Source: Micromonosporaceae bacterium (lineage in GTDB: Bacteria; Actinomycetota; Actinomycetes; Mycobacteriales; Micromonosporaceae). From it: a stretch of DNA of 13,633 bases. Below are positions 1 through 6,506 of this stretch, piece after piece. The notes beneath the pieces are model-generated. The model saw only the letters and a program-made list of their open reading frames with translations, searched no databases and was not told where the DNA came from. Each line of letters begins with the position of its first letter. Positions within the stretch are counted from its first letter, which is position 1. Where the stretch lies: contig JADGHA010000063.1 of NCBI GenBank assembly GCA_019689695.1, positions 1 to 13,633 on the forward strand, given 5' to 3'. The translations under genes and the position numbers were made by a program.

Positions 1-790
1 GGTACTCCTCGTCGAGCCAACCCTCGGCGATGACGATGTGCAGCAGCGCGTTCGCCACCGCGAGATCGGTTCCAGGAGTGGGCTGCAGGTGTCGGCTGGC
101 CTGGCGGGCGGTGGCGGTGGCCCGTGGGTCGACCACGATCAGGGTGCCGCCGCGCTCCCGCTGCTGGACCAGGTAGCGGCCGAACGGGGGCATGGTCTCG
201 GCGATGTTCGCCCCGACCAGCAGCAGGGTGTCCGCGCTGCCCACGTCGGCCAGCGGGAAGGGCAGCCCGCGGTCCACCCCGAATGCCCGGTTGGCGGCGG
301 CCGCCGCCGAGGACATGCAGAACCGGCCGTTGTAGTCGATGGTGCGGGTGCGCAGCACGACGCGGGCGAACTTGCCCAGCGCGTACGCCTTCTCGTTGGT
401 CAACCCGCCGCCGCCGAAGACCGCGACCGCATCGCGTCCGTACCGCTGCTGGATCTTTCTGATCCGGGCGACCACGACGGCGAGCGCCTCTTCCCAGGTG
501 GCCGGGTGCAGCCGGCCGCCCTTGCGGTCGCGCACCAGCGGGCTGGTCAGCCGGTCCGGATGGTCGAGCAGCTCGGCGGCGGTCCAGCCCTTCTGGCACA
601 GGCCGCCCTGGTTGGTCGGGAAGTCGCGGGCGAGCACCTCGACCCGGGTACGGCCGGCGGTCTCGCGTAGCGTCATGCCGCACTGCAGGGCACAGTAGGG
701 GCAGTGCGTGGCGACCTCGCGGCTGGTCGGCGCCGGTGCCTCGCTGGTCGGCGCCGGTGCCTCGGCTGCGGGGACCGCCCTGCCATCCAC
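1..790 (-). CDS. nasA: Assimilatory nitrate reductase catalytic subunit (molybdopterin oxidoreductase), N-terminal part
   Basis: The reading frame runs off the left edge, leaving 263 N-terminal residues of a protein that should be roughly 700 long. A [4Fe-4S] binding pattern is visible: C30, C33, C37 and C65 (THCPYCALQCGM, then NQGGLCQKG). C158 in NGRFCMSS is the expected molybdenum ligand, and VGANIAETMPPFGRY fits the bis-MGD binding fold. In this family (NasA/NasC/NarB) the enzyme reduces nitrate to nitrite in the cytoplasm for nitrogen assimilation. The chosen start is GTG at 790-788; a nearby ATG at 786-784 is out of frame. Residues 1-26 are a low-complexity Ala/Pro linker containing a 7-residue tandem repeat. 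The nearest Shine-Dalgarno-like GGAG lies about 13 nt upstream, so the start is uncertain. A formate dehydrogenase-like oxidoreductase is the main alternative, but CPYCALQC and the Cys molybdenum ligand favour nitrate reductase. Confidence 0.85.
   Translation of the reverse strand, partial: MDGRAVPAAEAPAPTSEAPAPTSREVATHCPYCALQCGMTLRETAGRTRVEVLARDFPTNQGGLCQKGWTAAELLDHPDRLTSPLVRDRKGGRLHPATWEEALAVVVARIRKIQQRYGRDAVAVFGGGGLTNEKAYALGKFARVVLRTRTIDYNGRFCMSSAAAAANRAFGVDRGLPFPLADVGSADTLLLVGANIAETMPPFGRYLVQQRERGGTLIVVDPRATATARQASRHLQPTPGTDLAVANALLHIVIAEGWLDEEY
723..764. repeat. 21-bp perfect tandem duplication inside the nitrate reductase N-terminal linker
   Basis: Positions 723-743 and 744-764 are identical 21-bp units beginning CTGGTCGGCG. 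Being a multiple of three, the duplication stays in frame and doubles the peptide EAPAPTS on the minus strand, upstream of the first Fe-S cysteine. It looks like a recent slippage event in a disordered linker. Confidence 0.9.
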
Positions 791-877
791 GGGGGAAGCG
801 TGGCTCCGGGGGGTTTCACCGGCGGGTCCCGGGTGTTTCCAGCCTGCTAAGACCAGCTCACACCGCCGACCGGTGGG
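791..877 (-). promoter_or_regulatory. Divergent spacer with possible GlnR-type half-sites upstream of the nitrate reductase gene
   Basis: This spacer separates the minus-strand nitrate reductase gene from the plus-strand toxin-antitoxin genes. On the minus strand, GAAAC occurs at 839-835 and again at 817-813, exactly 22 bp apart. GlnR, the actinobacterial nitrogen regulator, binds alternating gTnAc and GaAAc half-sites in an 11-bp rhythm, so two GaAAc elements 22 bp apart fit that rhythm. The intervening gTnAc positions match poorly. No clear -35/-10 pair for the nitrate reductase gene was found. Confidence 0.25.
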
Positions 878-906
878 ATGACAAGGAGTCATACCGGCGG
901 TACGGT
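878..906 (+). promoter_or_regulatory. Promoter of the toxin-antitoxin operon (leaderless)
   Basis: ATGACA at 878-883 (5 of 6 to the -35 consensus TTGACA) is followed by a 17-bp spacer and TACGGT at 901-906, a TAnnnT -10 box. The ATG of the antitoxin gene lies 7 nt after the -10 box, so the predicted transcription start coincides with the start codon and the mRNA would be leaderless. Confidence 0.6.
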
Positions 907-913
907 GGACCGC

Positions 914-1180
914 ATGACCGCGAAGGTGACGCTCTCGTTCTCCGATGACACCATCGCCGAGGCGCGGCGCTATGCCCAGCGCGACGGTGTGTCGCTCTCC
1001 GCGTGGATCAACCAGGCCGCCCGGGAGAAGGCGCTGCGGGAGCTGTTCGGCGCGCATGCCGACGCGGTGCGCCGCGCCGGGTTCGACTACGAGGCCGCGG
1101 CGCTCGCCGACGAGCAGGAGATCGCGATGACCGACAGGGAGCTGTTCGGCCAGCGGGGCGCGGGTGCTGCGCAGGGGTGA
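914..1180 (+). CDS. Ribbon-helix-helix type antitoxin
   Basis: The 88-residue protein starts with a beta-strand (KVTLSFSDD, about residues 4-12) followed by two helices separated by DGVSLSAWINQAAREKAL, the pattern of a CopG/Arc-type ribbon-helix-helix DNA-binding domain. The C-terminal half is charged (FDYEAAALADEQEIAMTDRELFG) and would bind and neutralise the toxin. Antitoxins of this type usually also repress their own promoter as dimers. An in-frame ATG at 878 exists but lies inside the predicted -35 box, and ATG 914 sits 7 nt after a -10 box, so 914 is chosen. The end overlaps the downstream MazF-like gene by 17 nt, which indicates translational coupling and supports a type II toxin-antitoxin pair. 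Confidence 0.75.
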   Translation: MTAKVTLSFSDDTIAEARRYAQRDGVSLSAWINQAAREKALRELFGAHADAVRRAGFDYEAAALADEQEIAMTDRELFGQRGAGAAQG

Positions 1181-1460
1181 GATCTGGCGCATCAAGGGGG
1201 CTCGAGAGCGCCTCGGCTTGGTGATCAGCTCAGACGTCTACAACGGCACAGATGTGCCGATCGTCGTCGTGGCCGAGGTGGTCGAGGAGGAGATGTTGCG
1301 CGACTCGCCGCTGGCGGTGCCGATGGGACCCTGGGTGGTGATGCCCGACCGGCTCTCCTCGCCGATGAAGAAGTGGTTCACCGAGTGCGTGGACTACGCC
1401 GACACGGACACCATGAACCGGGTCTCCCGGGCGCTGCGGATCATCCTGGAGACCGCCTGA
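1164..1460 (+). CDS. MazF/PemK-like toxin (putative endoribonuclease)
   Basis: This 98-residue protein starts at GTG 1164 inside the end of the antitoxin gene. The N-terminal RRGEIWRI (residues 3-10) and GLVISSDVYN (18-27) are the hallmark beta-barrel strands of the MazF/PemK/CcdB fold, and VPIVVVAEVV (31-40) fits the next strand. Members of the family cleave mRNA at short sequences and are inhibited by the antitoxin. R4 in the RGEIW strand is the expected catalytic-site region. The C-terminal half (MPDRLSSPMKKWFTECVDYA) departs from the usual sequence after the fourth strand, so this is a divergent branch and cleavage activity is inferred. The gene ends only 11 nt before the -35 box of the rplM promoter, with no obvious terminator between them. 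Confidence 0.75.
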   Translation: MLRRGEIWRIKGARERLGLVISSDVYNGTDVPIVVVAEVVEEEMLRDSPLAVPMGPWVVMPDRLSSPMKKWFTECVDYADTDTMNRVSRALRIILETA

Positions 1461-1471
1461 CGGCCGTCGTT

Positions 1472-1500
1472 TTGACCGGTCACACCGGCGCCGGTAGACT
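1472..1500 (+). promoter_or_regulatory. Housekeeping-type promoter of rplM-rpsI
   Basis: TTGACC at 1472-1477 and TAGACT at 1495-1500, separated by 17 bp, closely match the consensus for the principal vegetative sigma factor. Transcription would start near 1507, giving a leader of about 100 nt before rplM. Confidence 0.75.
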
Positions 1501-1506
1501 CGACCG

Positions 1507-1605
1507 CCGGTATGCGTACCTGATCGGGTACGCTTGTCGATCGTGCGTCGACACCCCTTGGGTGTGCGCGCCCCCACGACCAGACGACGAGGCGAAGGTA
1601 GACCT
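1507..1605 (+). promoter_or_regulatory. Structured 5' leader of rplM-rpsI, possible ribosomal-protein autoregulatory element
   Basis: Three perfect hairpins are possible in this leader. GCGTACC (1514-1520) pairs with GGTACGC (1527-1533) around a 6-nt loop. GTCGA (1536-1540) pairs with TCGAC (1548-1552). ACACCC (1551-1556) pairs with GGGTGT (1560-1565). The last two overlap at 1551-1552 and would compete. The Shine-Dalgarno GAAGG is at 1594-1598. L13 operon leaders bound by the ribosomal protein are known in other Gram-positive bacteria; whether this one works that way is inference. Confidence 0.4.
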
Positions 1606-2049
1606 GTGCGTACGTACAGCCCGAAGCCGGGCGAGATCGAGCGTCAGTGGCACGTCATCGACGCGTCCGACGTGGTGCTGGGCCGGCTGGCCGCCCAGGC
1701 GGCGACCCTGCTGCGTGGCAAGCACAAGCCGACCTTCGCACCCCACGTCGACACCGGCGACTTCGTGGTCATCGTCAACGCCAGCAAGGTCGCGCTGACC
1801 GGCAACAAGCGGCAGACCAAGGTCGCCTACCGGCACTCCGGCTACCCCGGCGGCCTGCGCCGCATCGGCTACGCCGACCTGTTGGAGAAGCGGCCCGAGC
1901 GTGCGGTCGAGCTCGCCGTCAAGGGCATGCTCCCGCACAACAAGCTGGGCCGGAAGCTGATCAGGAAGCTGAAGGTGTACGCCGGGCCGGAGCACCCGCA
2001 CGCCGCCCAGCAGCCGGTGCCGTTCGAGATCAAGCAGATCGCGCAGTGA
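1606..2049 (+). CDS. rplM: 50S ribosomal protein L13
   Basis: The 147-residue product is full length for L13 (142 in E. coli). Family signatures include RQWHVIDASDVVLGRLA near the N-terminus, RGKHKPTFAPHVDTGDFV in the middle, the KHSGYPGG-like YRHSGYPGG, and GMLPHNKLGR in the C-terminal third. L13 binds 23S rRNA early in 50S assembly. The start is GTG 1606, 7 nt after the Shine-Dalgarno GAAGG (1594-1598); a frame-compatible ATG at 1534 lies within the leader hairpins and would add residues not seen in the family. rpsI follows after 20 nt, the standard rplM-rpsI operon. Confidence 0.97.
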   Translation: MRTYSPKPGEIERQWHVIDASDVVLGRLAAQAATLLRGKHKPTFAPHVDTGDFVVIVNASKVALTGNKRQTKVAYRHSGYPGGLRRIGYADLLEKRPERAVELAVKGMLPHNKLGRKLIRKLKVYAGPEHPHAAQQPVPFEIKQIAQ

Positions 2050-2069
2050 GCGCGGGTGAAGGAATCGCC

Positions 2070-2546
2070 ATGACCGAGACTCCTGTGCCGTCCCCGGCCG
2101 CCGTCGTCGAGGCGGCCGCACCGGCTCCGGCCCCCGCGCCGGTCCCCACGTCGCGCGGTGACCGCCCGATCCAGACCGTGGGACGCCGCAAGGAGGCCAT
2201 CGTCCGGGTCCGCCTGGTGCCGGGCACCGGCGCGTTCACGCTCAACGGCCGCACGCTGGAGGACTACTTCCCGAGCAAGGTGCACCAGCAGCTGGTGAAG
2301 GAGCCGCTGGTCACCGTGGAGAAGGTGGACTCCTTCGACGTCATCGCCAACCTGCGCGGCGGCGGCATCACCGGCCAGGCCGGCGCGCTGCGGCTCGCCA
2401 TCGCGCGGGCGCTGTGCGAGCTGGACCCGGACGACCGTCCGGCGCTGAAGAAGGCCGGCTTCCTCACCCGGGACGCCCGGGTCAAGGAGCGGAAGAAGTA
2501 CGGTCTCAAGAAGGCCCGCAAGGCTCCCCAGTACTCCAAGCGCTGA
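2070..2546 (+). CDS. rpsI: 30S ribosomal protein S9
   Basis: The 158-residue product carries QTVGRRKEAIVRVRLVPGTG (from about residue 34), the GGGITGQAGALRLAIARAL block, and the universally conserved C-terminal tail KKARKAPQYSKR, whose last basic residues reach towards P-site tRNA in the ribosome. It is longer than E. coli S9 (130) because of an Ala/Pro-rich extension over residues 1-31, common in actinobacterial S9. The start ATG 2070 has a good Shine-Dalgarno GAAGGA at 2058-2063. A weak 5-bp hairpin (CCCGG 2551-2555 with CCGGG 2559-2563) follows the stop, and glmM starts 78 nt downstream. Confidence 0.97.
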   Translation: MTETPVPSPAAVVEAAAPAPAPAPVPTSRGDRPIQTVGRRKEAIVRVRLVPGTGAFTLNGRTLEDYFPSKVHQQLVKEPLVTVEKVDSFDVIANLRGGGITGQAGALRLAIARALCELDPDDRPALKKAGFLTRDARVKERKKYGLKKARKAPQYSKR

Positions 2547-2624
2547 CTCCCCCGGCGGCCGGGTTGCCCCGCAGTGCCCAGCCGTCCGGTTTCGCCCTCA
2601 CCTGTCGAGCGAAAGGTCCTGCGC

Positions 2625-3974
2625 ATGGGTCGGCTCTTCGGTACTGACGGGGTTCGCGGCCGGGCGAACGCCGATCTCACCCCGGAGCTGGCCCTCGCCG
2701 TGGCGGTCGCCGCTGCGCACACCCTCGCCGAGACCGACGGCAACACCCCGCCGGTGGCCGTCGTGGGCCGGGATCCGCGGGCGAGCGGGGAGATGCTGGA
2801 AGCCGCCGTCGTCGCCGGGCTGGCCAGCGCCGGTGCCACCGTCGTACGGGTCGGGGTGCTGCCCACCCCCGGCGTGGCGTACCTGGTCGGCGAGACCGGG
2901 GCCGACCTGGGCGTGGTGCTCTCCGCCTCGCACAACCCGATGCCGGACAACGGCATCAAGCTGTTCGCGGCCGGCGGGCACAAGCTGCCGGACGAGATCG
3001 AGGAGCGGATCGAGGCATCGGTCGCCGACCCGAGCGGCTGGCGGCGGCCGACCGGGCCGGACATCGGCCGGGTGCGTGACCTGCCCGACGGCGCGCACCG
3101 CTACGTCAAGCACCTGGTGGAGGCGACCGGGCAGCGGCTGGACGGGCTGCGCGTCGTGGTCGACTGCGCCAACGGCGCCGCCTCCGAGGCGGCTCCGGCC
3201 GCGTACCGGGAGGCCGGCGCGGAGGTCATCGCGATCAACGCCGCACCGGACGGTCTCAACATCAACGACGGCTGCGGCTCCACCCACCTCGGCCCGCTGC
3301 GGGGGGCCGTCCGGCAGTACGGCGCCGACCTGGGCATCGCCCACGACGGCGACGCCGACCGGTGCCTGGCCGTCACCGCCGAGGGCGACGAGGTGGACGG
3401 CGACCAGATCATGGCGATCCTGGCGCTGGCCATGCGGGAGGCGGGGACGCTGGCCGAGGAGACCCTGGTCGCCACGGTGATGAGCAATCTTGGCCTGAAG
3501 CTGGCCATGCGCGAGGCCGGCATCCGCCTGGTGGAGACCAAGGTGGGCGACCGGTACGTGCTGGAGGAGCTGCGCGCCCGCGGCCTGGCCCTGGGCGGCG
3601 AGCAGAGCGGACACATCGTCATGCCCGCGCATGCCACCACCGGAGACGGCCTGCTCACCGGCCTGCACCTGATGGCGCGCCTGGCGAGCACCGGCCGGTC
3701 GCTGGCCGAGCTGGCGTCGGTGGTGACCAAGCTGCCCCAGGTGATGATCAACGTGCCGGTGGCGGACCGGGACGCCGGCGCCGGCGCGCCCGAGGTGCTG
3801 GCCGCGGTCAGCGCCGCCGAGGCCGAGCTGGGCGAGACGGGCCGGGTACTGCTGCGGCCGTCGGGCACCGAGCCGCTGGTCCGGGTGATGGTCGAGGCGG
3901 CCACTGTGGACGTGGCCCGGTCGGTGGCGGAAACGATCGCCGACAAGGTCCGCGCGGCCAGCCCGGCTCGATGA
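2625..3974 (+). CDS. glmM: Phosphoglucosamine mutase
   Basis: GlmM converts glucosamine-6-phosphate to glucosamine-1-phosphate in the cytosol, on the way to UDP-GlcNAc for peptidoglycan. The 449-residue length is typical. It opens with the family N-terminus MGRLFGTDGVRG. The phosphorylated serine is S102 in SASHNPMPDNGIK, the Mg-binding loop is DGDADR with D241, D243 and D245, the sugar-specificity loop is GGEQSGHI (324-331), and the phosphate-binding loop is RPSGTEPLVRV (411-421). The chosen ATG has a Shine-Dalgarno AAAGG at 2612-2616; an upstream in-frame ATG at 2574 would add 17 non-conserved residues. Its substrate is made by GlmS, encoded about 3.4 kb downstream. Confidence 0.97.
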   Translation: MGRLFGTDGVRGRANADLTPELALAVAVAAAHTLAETDGNTPPVAVVGRDPRASGEMLEAAVVAGLASAGATVVRVGVLPTPGVAYLVGETGADLGVVLSASHNPMPDNGIKLFAAGGHKLPDEIEERIEASVADPSGWRRPTGPDIGRVRDLPDGAHRYVKHLVEATGQRLDGLRVVVDCANGAASEAAPAAYREAGAEVIAINAAPDGLNINDGCGSTHLGPLRGAVRQYGADLGIAHDGDADRCLAVTAEGDEVDGDQIMAILALAMREAGTLAEETLVATVMSNLGLKLAMREAGIRLVETKVGDRYVLEELRARGLALGGEQSGHIVMPAHATTGDGLLTGLHLMARLASTGRSLAELASVVTKLPQVMINVPVADRDAGAGAPEVLAAVSAAEAELGETGRVLLRPSGTEPLVRVMVEAATVDVARSVAETIADKVRAASPAR

Positions 3975-4060
3975 CGGCCACCGCTGGCCGTCGCTACGGC
4001 CAGGCTTCGCGGCCGAGGGTGTCTTCCGACATGCCCGGGCCGCTCATGGCCATGCCCGGG
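3973..4060 (+). terminator. Tandem hairpins at the end of glmM, probable terminator
   Basis: GACGGCCA (3973-3980) pairs perfectly with TGGCCGTC (3985-3992) around a 4-nt loop, starting inside the glmM stop codon. A second stem is CCCGGGC (4034-4040) with GCCCGGG (4054-4060); it contains a 10-bp direct repeat CATGCCCGGG at 4030-4039 and 4051-4060. Neither has a T-tract, which is common for actinobacterial terminators. The remainder of the spacer to 4172 shows no convincing gene. Confidence 0.45.
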
Positions 4061-4172
4061 TCGCCCACGGCACGCGGTGGCGCCACATTCGAGCGTACGT
4101 GGTGTGGCGTCGCGCGACATCCGTCCACGATCTGATCTTTCGGCTGCCCGGCCCGGCTAGCGTCGTCTGGCG

Positions 4173-4247
4173 ATGCCTGCACAAGACCTGCTCCCACAGA
4201 CCCTGCCAGCCGAGCTCGGCGGCCGGATCGAGGCCGTACACCCTTGA
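4173..4247 (+). other. Short frame encoding the likely displaced N-terminus of the phosphotransferase
   Basis: ATG 4173 opens a 24-codon frame ending in LPAELGGRIEAVHP before TGA 4245-4247. The downstream gene, in another frame, begins LTHNEGNAATGG. Joined, they read RIEAVHPLTHNEGNAATGG, a plausible first strand and nucleotide-binding loop of an APH-fold kinase. The junction needs a -1 shift, as if one C was lost from the CCC at 4241-4243, or else re-initiation at the overlapping TTGA (4244-4247). TAGCGT at 4158-4163, 9 nt before the ATG, could be a -10 box. A sequencing error is also possible. Confidence 0.5.
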
Positions 4248-5254
4248 CGCACAACGAAGGCAACGCCGCGACCGGCGGGATCTGGCGGGTGCGCGGCCCG
4301 GCCGGGAGCGCCGTCCTCAAGGTCGCCCGGCCGCCCGCCGACAAACCCGTCGGCTCCCCGGTCTGGCAGACCAGCGATGAGCCTTCACATTGGAACTACT
4401 GGCGCCGGGAGGTGTACGCCTACACGACCGGGTTCGCCGCGAGCGTCTACGCCGACGCCGGCATCGTCCCGCCCGCGCTGCTCGCCTGGGGCGAGCGTTC
4501 GGACGGCGCGATCGAGCTGTGGCTGGCTGAGGCCGCGGGCGCCCCGGGTCACACCTGGCCGGTGGCACGGATCGGCGAGTTCGCCCGGCAGCTGGGTGCG
4601 GCTCAGGCACGCTGGATCGATCGGGTGCCGGACCTGCCCTGGCTGTCGCGCCGCTGGCTCGCGCAGTACCTCGACCACGGACCGAGCAGCGGGGTCTGGA
4701 TCAGCGGCGACGAGCACTGGAACCACCCGGTCGCGGCGGCGTGGCCGACCGCCGTGCGCGAGGAGCTGCGGCGGCTGTGGATGCGCCGCGGCGAGGTGCT
4801 CACGCAGGTGGAGGCGTTGCCGCGGACCGTCTGCCACCTCGACGTCTGGCCGAGCAATCTCTTCGCAGACGGTGCGACGAGCGTCCTGGTGGATTGGTCC
4901 TTCACCGGCGAAGGCGGGATCGGCGAGGACGCCGCCAACCTGATCGTGGACTCGGTGGCGGATGGGTTGATGGACATCGCGCTGCTGCCGGATATCGCCG
5001 ACGCGGTCATCGAGGGGTACCTCGCCGGCCTGCGCGACGGCGGCTGGGCCGGCCCGCCGGATCTGGTGCGGCAGGCGATTGCCGCCTGTGCCGTGGCAAA
5101 GTACTCCTGGCTCGCCCCGTCCGTGCTGGGCCGGGTGATCCGCGACGGCCGGTGGGGGCACCCCCAGTACGGGCGGGACGCGTCCGGTGAGGACGCCCTG
5201 TGCCGGCTTCGCGGCCTGGTCACGCTGCTGGCGGAGTGGGCTCGCCGCGTGTGA
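4244..5254 (+). CDS. Aminoglycoside phosphotransferase / choline-kinase-like protein
   Basis: The 336 residues show the APH kinase fold. K26 in AVLKV is the expected ATP-binding lysine, E57 in RREVYAY its partner, CHLDVWPSNLF (197-207) the catalytic loop with D200 and N205, and VDWSFTGEG (216-224) the metal-binding segment with D217. Such proteins transfer phosphate from ATP to small hydroxyl compounds; the substrate cannot be told from sequence, and drug resistance should not be assumed. The only start in this frame is TTG 4244, with no Shine-Dalgarno, and the domain normally begins earlier, so the true N-terminus is probably in the frame starting at 4173. The gene ends 6 nt before the end of the convergent aminotransferase gene. 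Confidence 0.8.
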   Translation: MTHNEGNAATGGIWRVRGPAGSAVLKVARPPADKPVGSPVWQTSDEPSHWNYWRREVYAYTTGFAASVYADAGIVPPALLAWGERSDGAIELWLAEAAGAPGHTWPVARIGEFARQLGAAQARWIDRVPDLPWLSRRWLAQYLDHGPSSGVWISGDEHWNHPVAAAWPTAVREELRRLWMRRGEVLTQVEALPRTVCHLDVWPSNLFADGATSVLVDWSFTGEGGIGEDAANLIVDSVADGLMDIALLPDIADAVIEGYLAGLRDGGWAGPPDLVRQAIAACAVAKYSWLAPSVLGRVIRDGRWGHPQYGRDASGEDALCRLRGLVTLLAEWARRV

Positions 5255-5260
5255 CGGCGG

Positions 5261-6484
5261 TCAGCGGAGCTTGCCCAGGCGGGCGACGGCGTCGGCCAGG
5301 ACCTCCGGGCGCTTGCAGAACGCGAACCGGACCAGGTGGCGGCCCGCGTCCACGTGGTCGTAGAAGACCTGGGTCGGCACGGCCACCACGCCACAGCGCT
5401 CGGGCAGCCCGAGGCAGAACTCCACGCCGTCCTTGCCGCCGAGCGGGGTGATGTCCGCGGTGACGAAGTACGTGCCTTCCGGCCGCAGGACATCGAACCC
5501 GGCCGCGGCCAGGCCGGCGGACAACTGGTCCCGCTTGGCCTGCAGGTCGTCCCGGAAGCCGGTGAAGTACGCGTCCGGCAGTCCCAGCGCCACGGCCACC
5601 GCCGGCTGCAGCGGCGCACCATTGACGTACGTGAGGAACTGCTTGACCCTGGTGACGGCGGAGACCAGGGGGCGCGGGCCGGACGCCCAGCCGATCTTCC
5701 AGCCGGTGCAGGAGAACGTCTTGCCCGCCGACGAGATGCGCACCGTGCGCTCCCGCATGCCGGGCAGGGTGGCCAGTGGCACGTGCCGGCTCGCCGAGTC
5801 GGTGAAGACCAGGTGTTCGTACACCTCGTCCGTCACCGCGTACGCGTCGTACTCCTGGCACAGCTGCGCGATCTGGCTGAGCTCGTCGGCGGTGAACACC
5901 TTGCCGGTGGGGTTGTGCGGGGAGTTCAGCAGCACCACGCGGGTCCGTGGCCCGAACGCCGCCCGCAGCTCGTCCGGGTCGAACTCGTACCGGCCGCTGG
6001 CGGTGGGGCGCAGCGTCACCGGCCGGCGGGTGGCGCCGGAGAGGGCGATCGAGGCGGCGTACGAGTCGTAGTACGGCTCGAAGCAGACCACCTCGTCACC
6101 GGCCTCGCAGAGGGCGAGGATGGCCGCGGCGATCGCCTCGGTGGCGCCAGCGGTGATCAGGATCTCGCCGTCCGGGTCGTACTCCAGCCCCCAGAAGCGC
6201 TTCTGGTGCGCTGCCACGGCCGCACGCAGCTCCGGGATCCCGGGCCCGGGCGGGTACTGGTTGCGCCCGCCGCGCAGGGCGGCCTGCGCCGCGTCGAGCA
6301 TCTCCGCCGGCCCGTCGGTGTCCGGGAACCCCTGGCCGAGGTTGACCGCCGAGGTGCGCACGGCGAGGTCCGACATCTCGGCGAAGATCGTCGTCCCGAA
6401 CGGGCGCATCCGGGGCACCAGCGGATCGGCCTGGGGGGCGGGCGCGGGTGCGCCGGGAGCCGGCAGTGCGGGGGAGTGGGTCAT
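5261..6484 (-). CDS. dapC: Pyridoxal-phosphate aminotransferase, DapC-like (probable N-succinyldiaminopimelate aminotransferase)
   Basis: This is a 407-residue class I/II fold aminotransferase. The PLP lysine is K255 in SSAGKTFSCTGWKIG; cofactor contacts are N191 (NSPHNPTG), D219 and Y222 (TDEVYEH), and the carboxylate-binding arginine is R386 (HLVRFAFCKR). The stretch RPFGTTIFAEMS...VNLGQGFPD...NQYPPGPG resembles, from memory, mycobacterial Rv0858c (DapC), which makes succinyl-diaminopimelate for lysine and peptidoglycan. Kynurenine or methionine aminotransferases share much of this sequence, so the substrate is less certain than the fold. The start is ATG 6484-6482; residues 1-20 are an Ala/Pro leader. 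The gene follows the MmpS-like gene by 22 nt on the same strand and has a possible -10 box of its own. Confidence 0.8.
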   Translation of the reverse strand: MTHSPALPAPGAPAPAPQADPLVPRMRPFGTTIFAEMSDLAVRTSAVNLGQGFPDTDGPAEMLDAAQAALRGGRNQYPPGPGIPELRAAVAAHQKRFWGLEYDPDGEILITAGATEAIAAAILALCEAGDEVVCFEPYYDSYAASIALSGATRRPVTLRPTASGRYEFDPDELRAAFGPRTRVVLLNSPHNPTGKVFTADELSQIAQLCQEYDAYAVTDEVYEHLVFTDSASRHVPLATLPGMRERTVRISSAGKTFSCTGWKIGWASGPRPLVSAVTRVKQFLTYVNGAPLQPAVAVALGLPDAYFTGFRDDLQAKRDQLSAGLAAAGFDVLRPEGTYFVTADITPLGGKDGVEFCLGLPERCGVVAVPTQVFYDHVDAGRHLVRFAFCKRPEVLADAVARLGKLR

Positions 6485-6491
6485 GCCGCCC

Positions 6492-6497
6492 AGCCTA
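6492..6497 (-). promoter_or_regulatory. Possible -10 box for leaderless dapC-like transcript
   Basis: On the minus strand TAGGCT lies 7 nt before the ATG, the same spacing and hexamer as the box before glmS. No -35 match was found at 16-19 bp, so support comes only from the repeated pattern in this window. Confidence 0.35.
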
Positions 6498-6506
6498 TGC
6501 GGCCGC

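Noticed and set aside
2551..2563. Terminator between rpsI and glmM
   Set aside because: The stem is only 5 bp with a 3-nt loop and no T-tract, and the 78-nt spacing fits co-transcription.
2598..4120. Long minus-strand frames over glmM and its downstream spacer
   Set aside because: They are shadows of glmM, with Arg/Ser/Pro-rich translations, no motif and no ribosome-binding site.
4244..5254. Aminoglycoside resistance gene
   Set aside because: The APH fold alone does not show drug specificity. Many actinobacterial members act on ordinary metabolites, and no antibiotic gene cluster is nearby.
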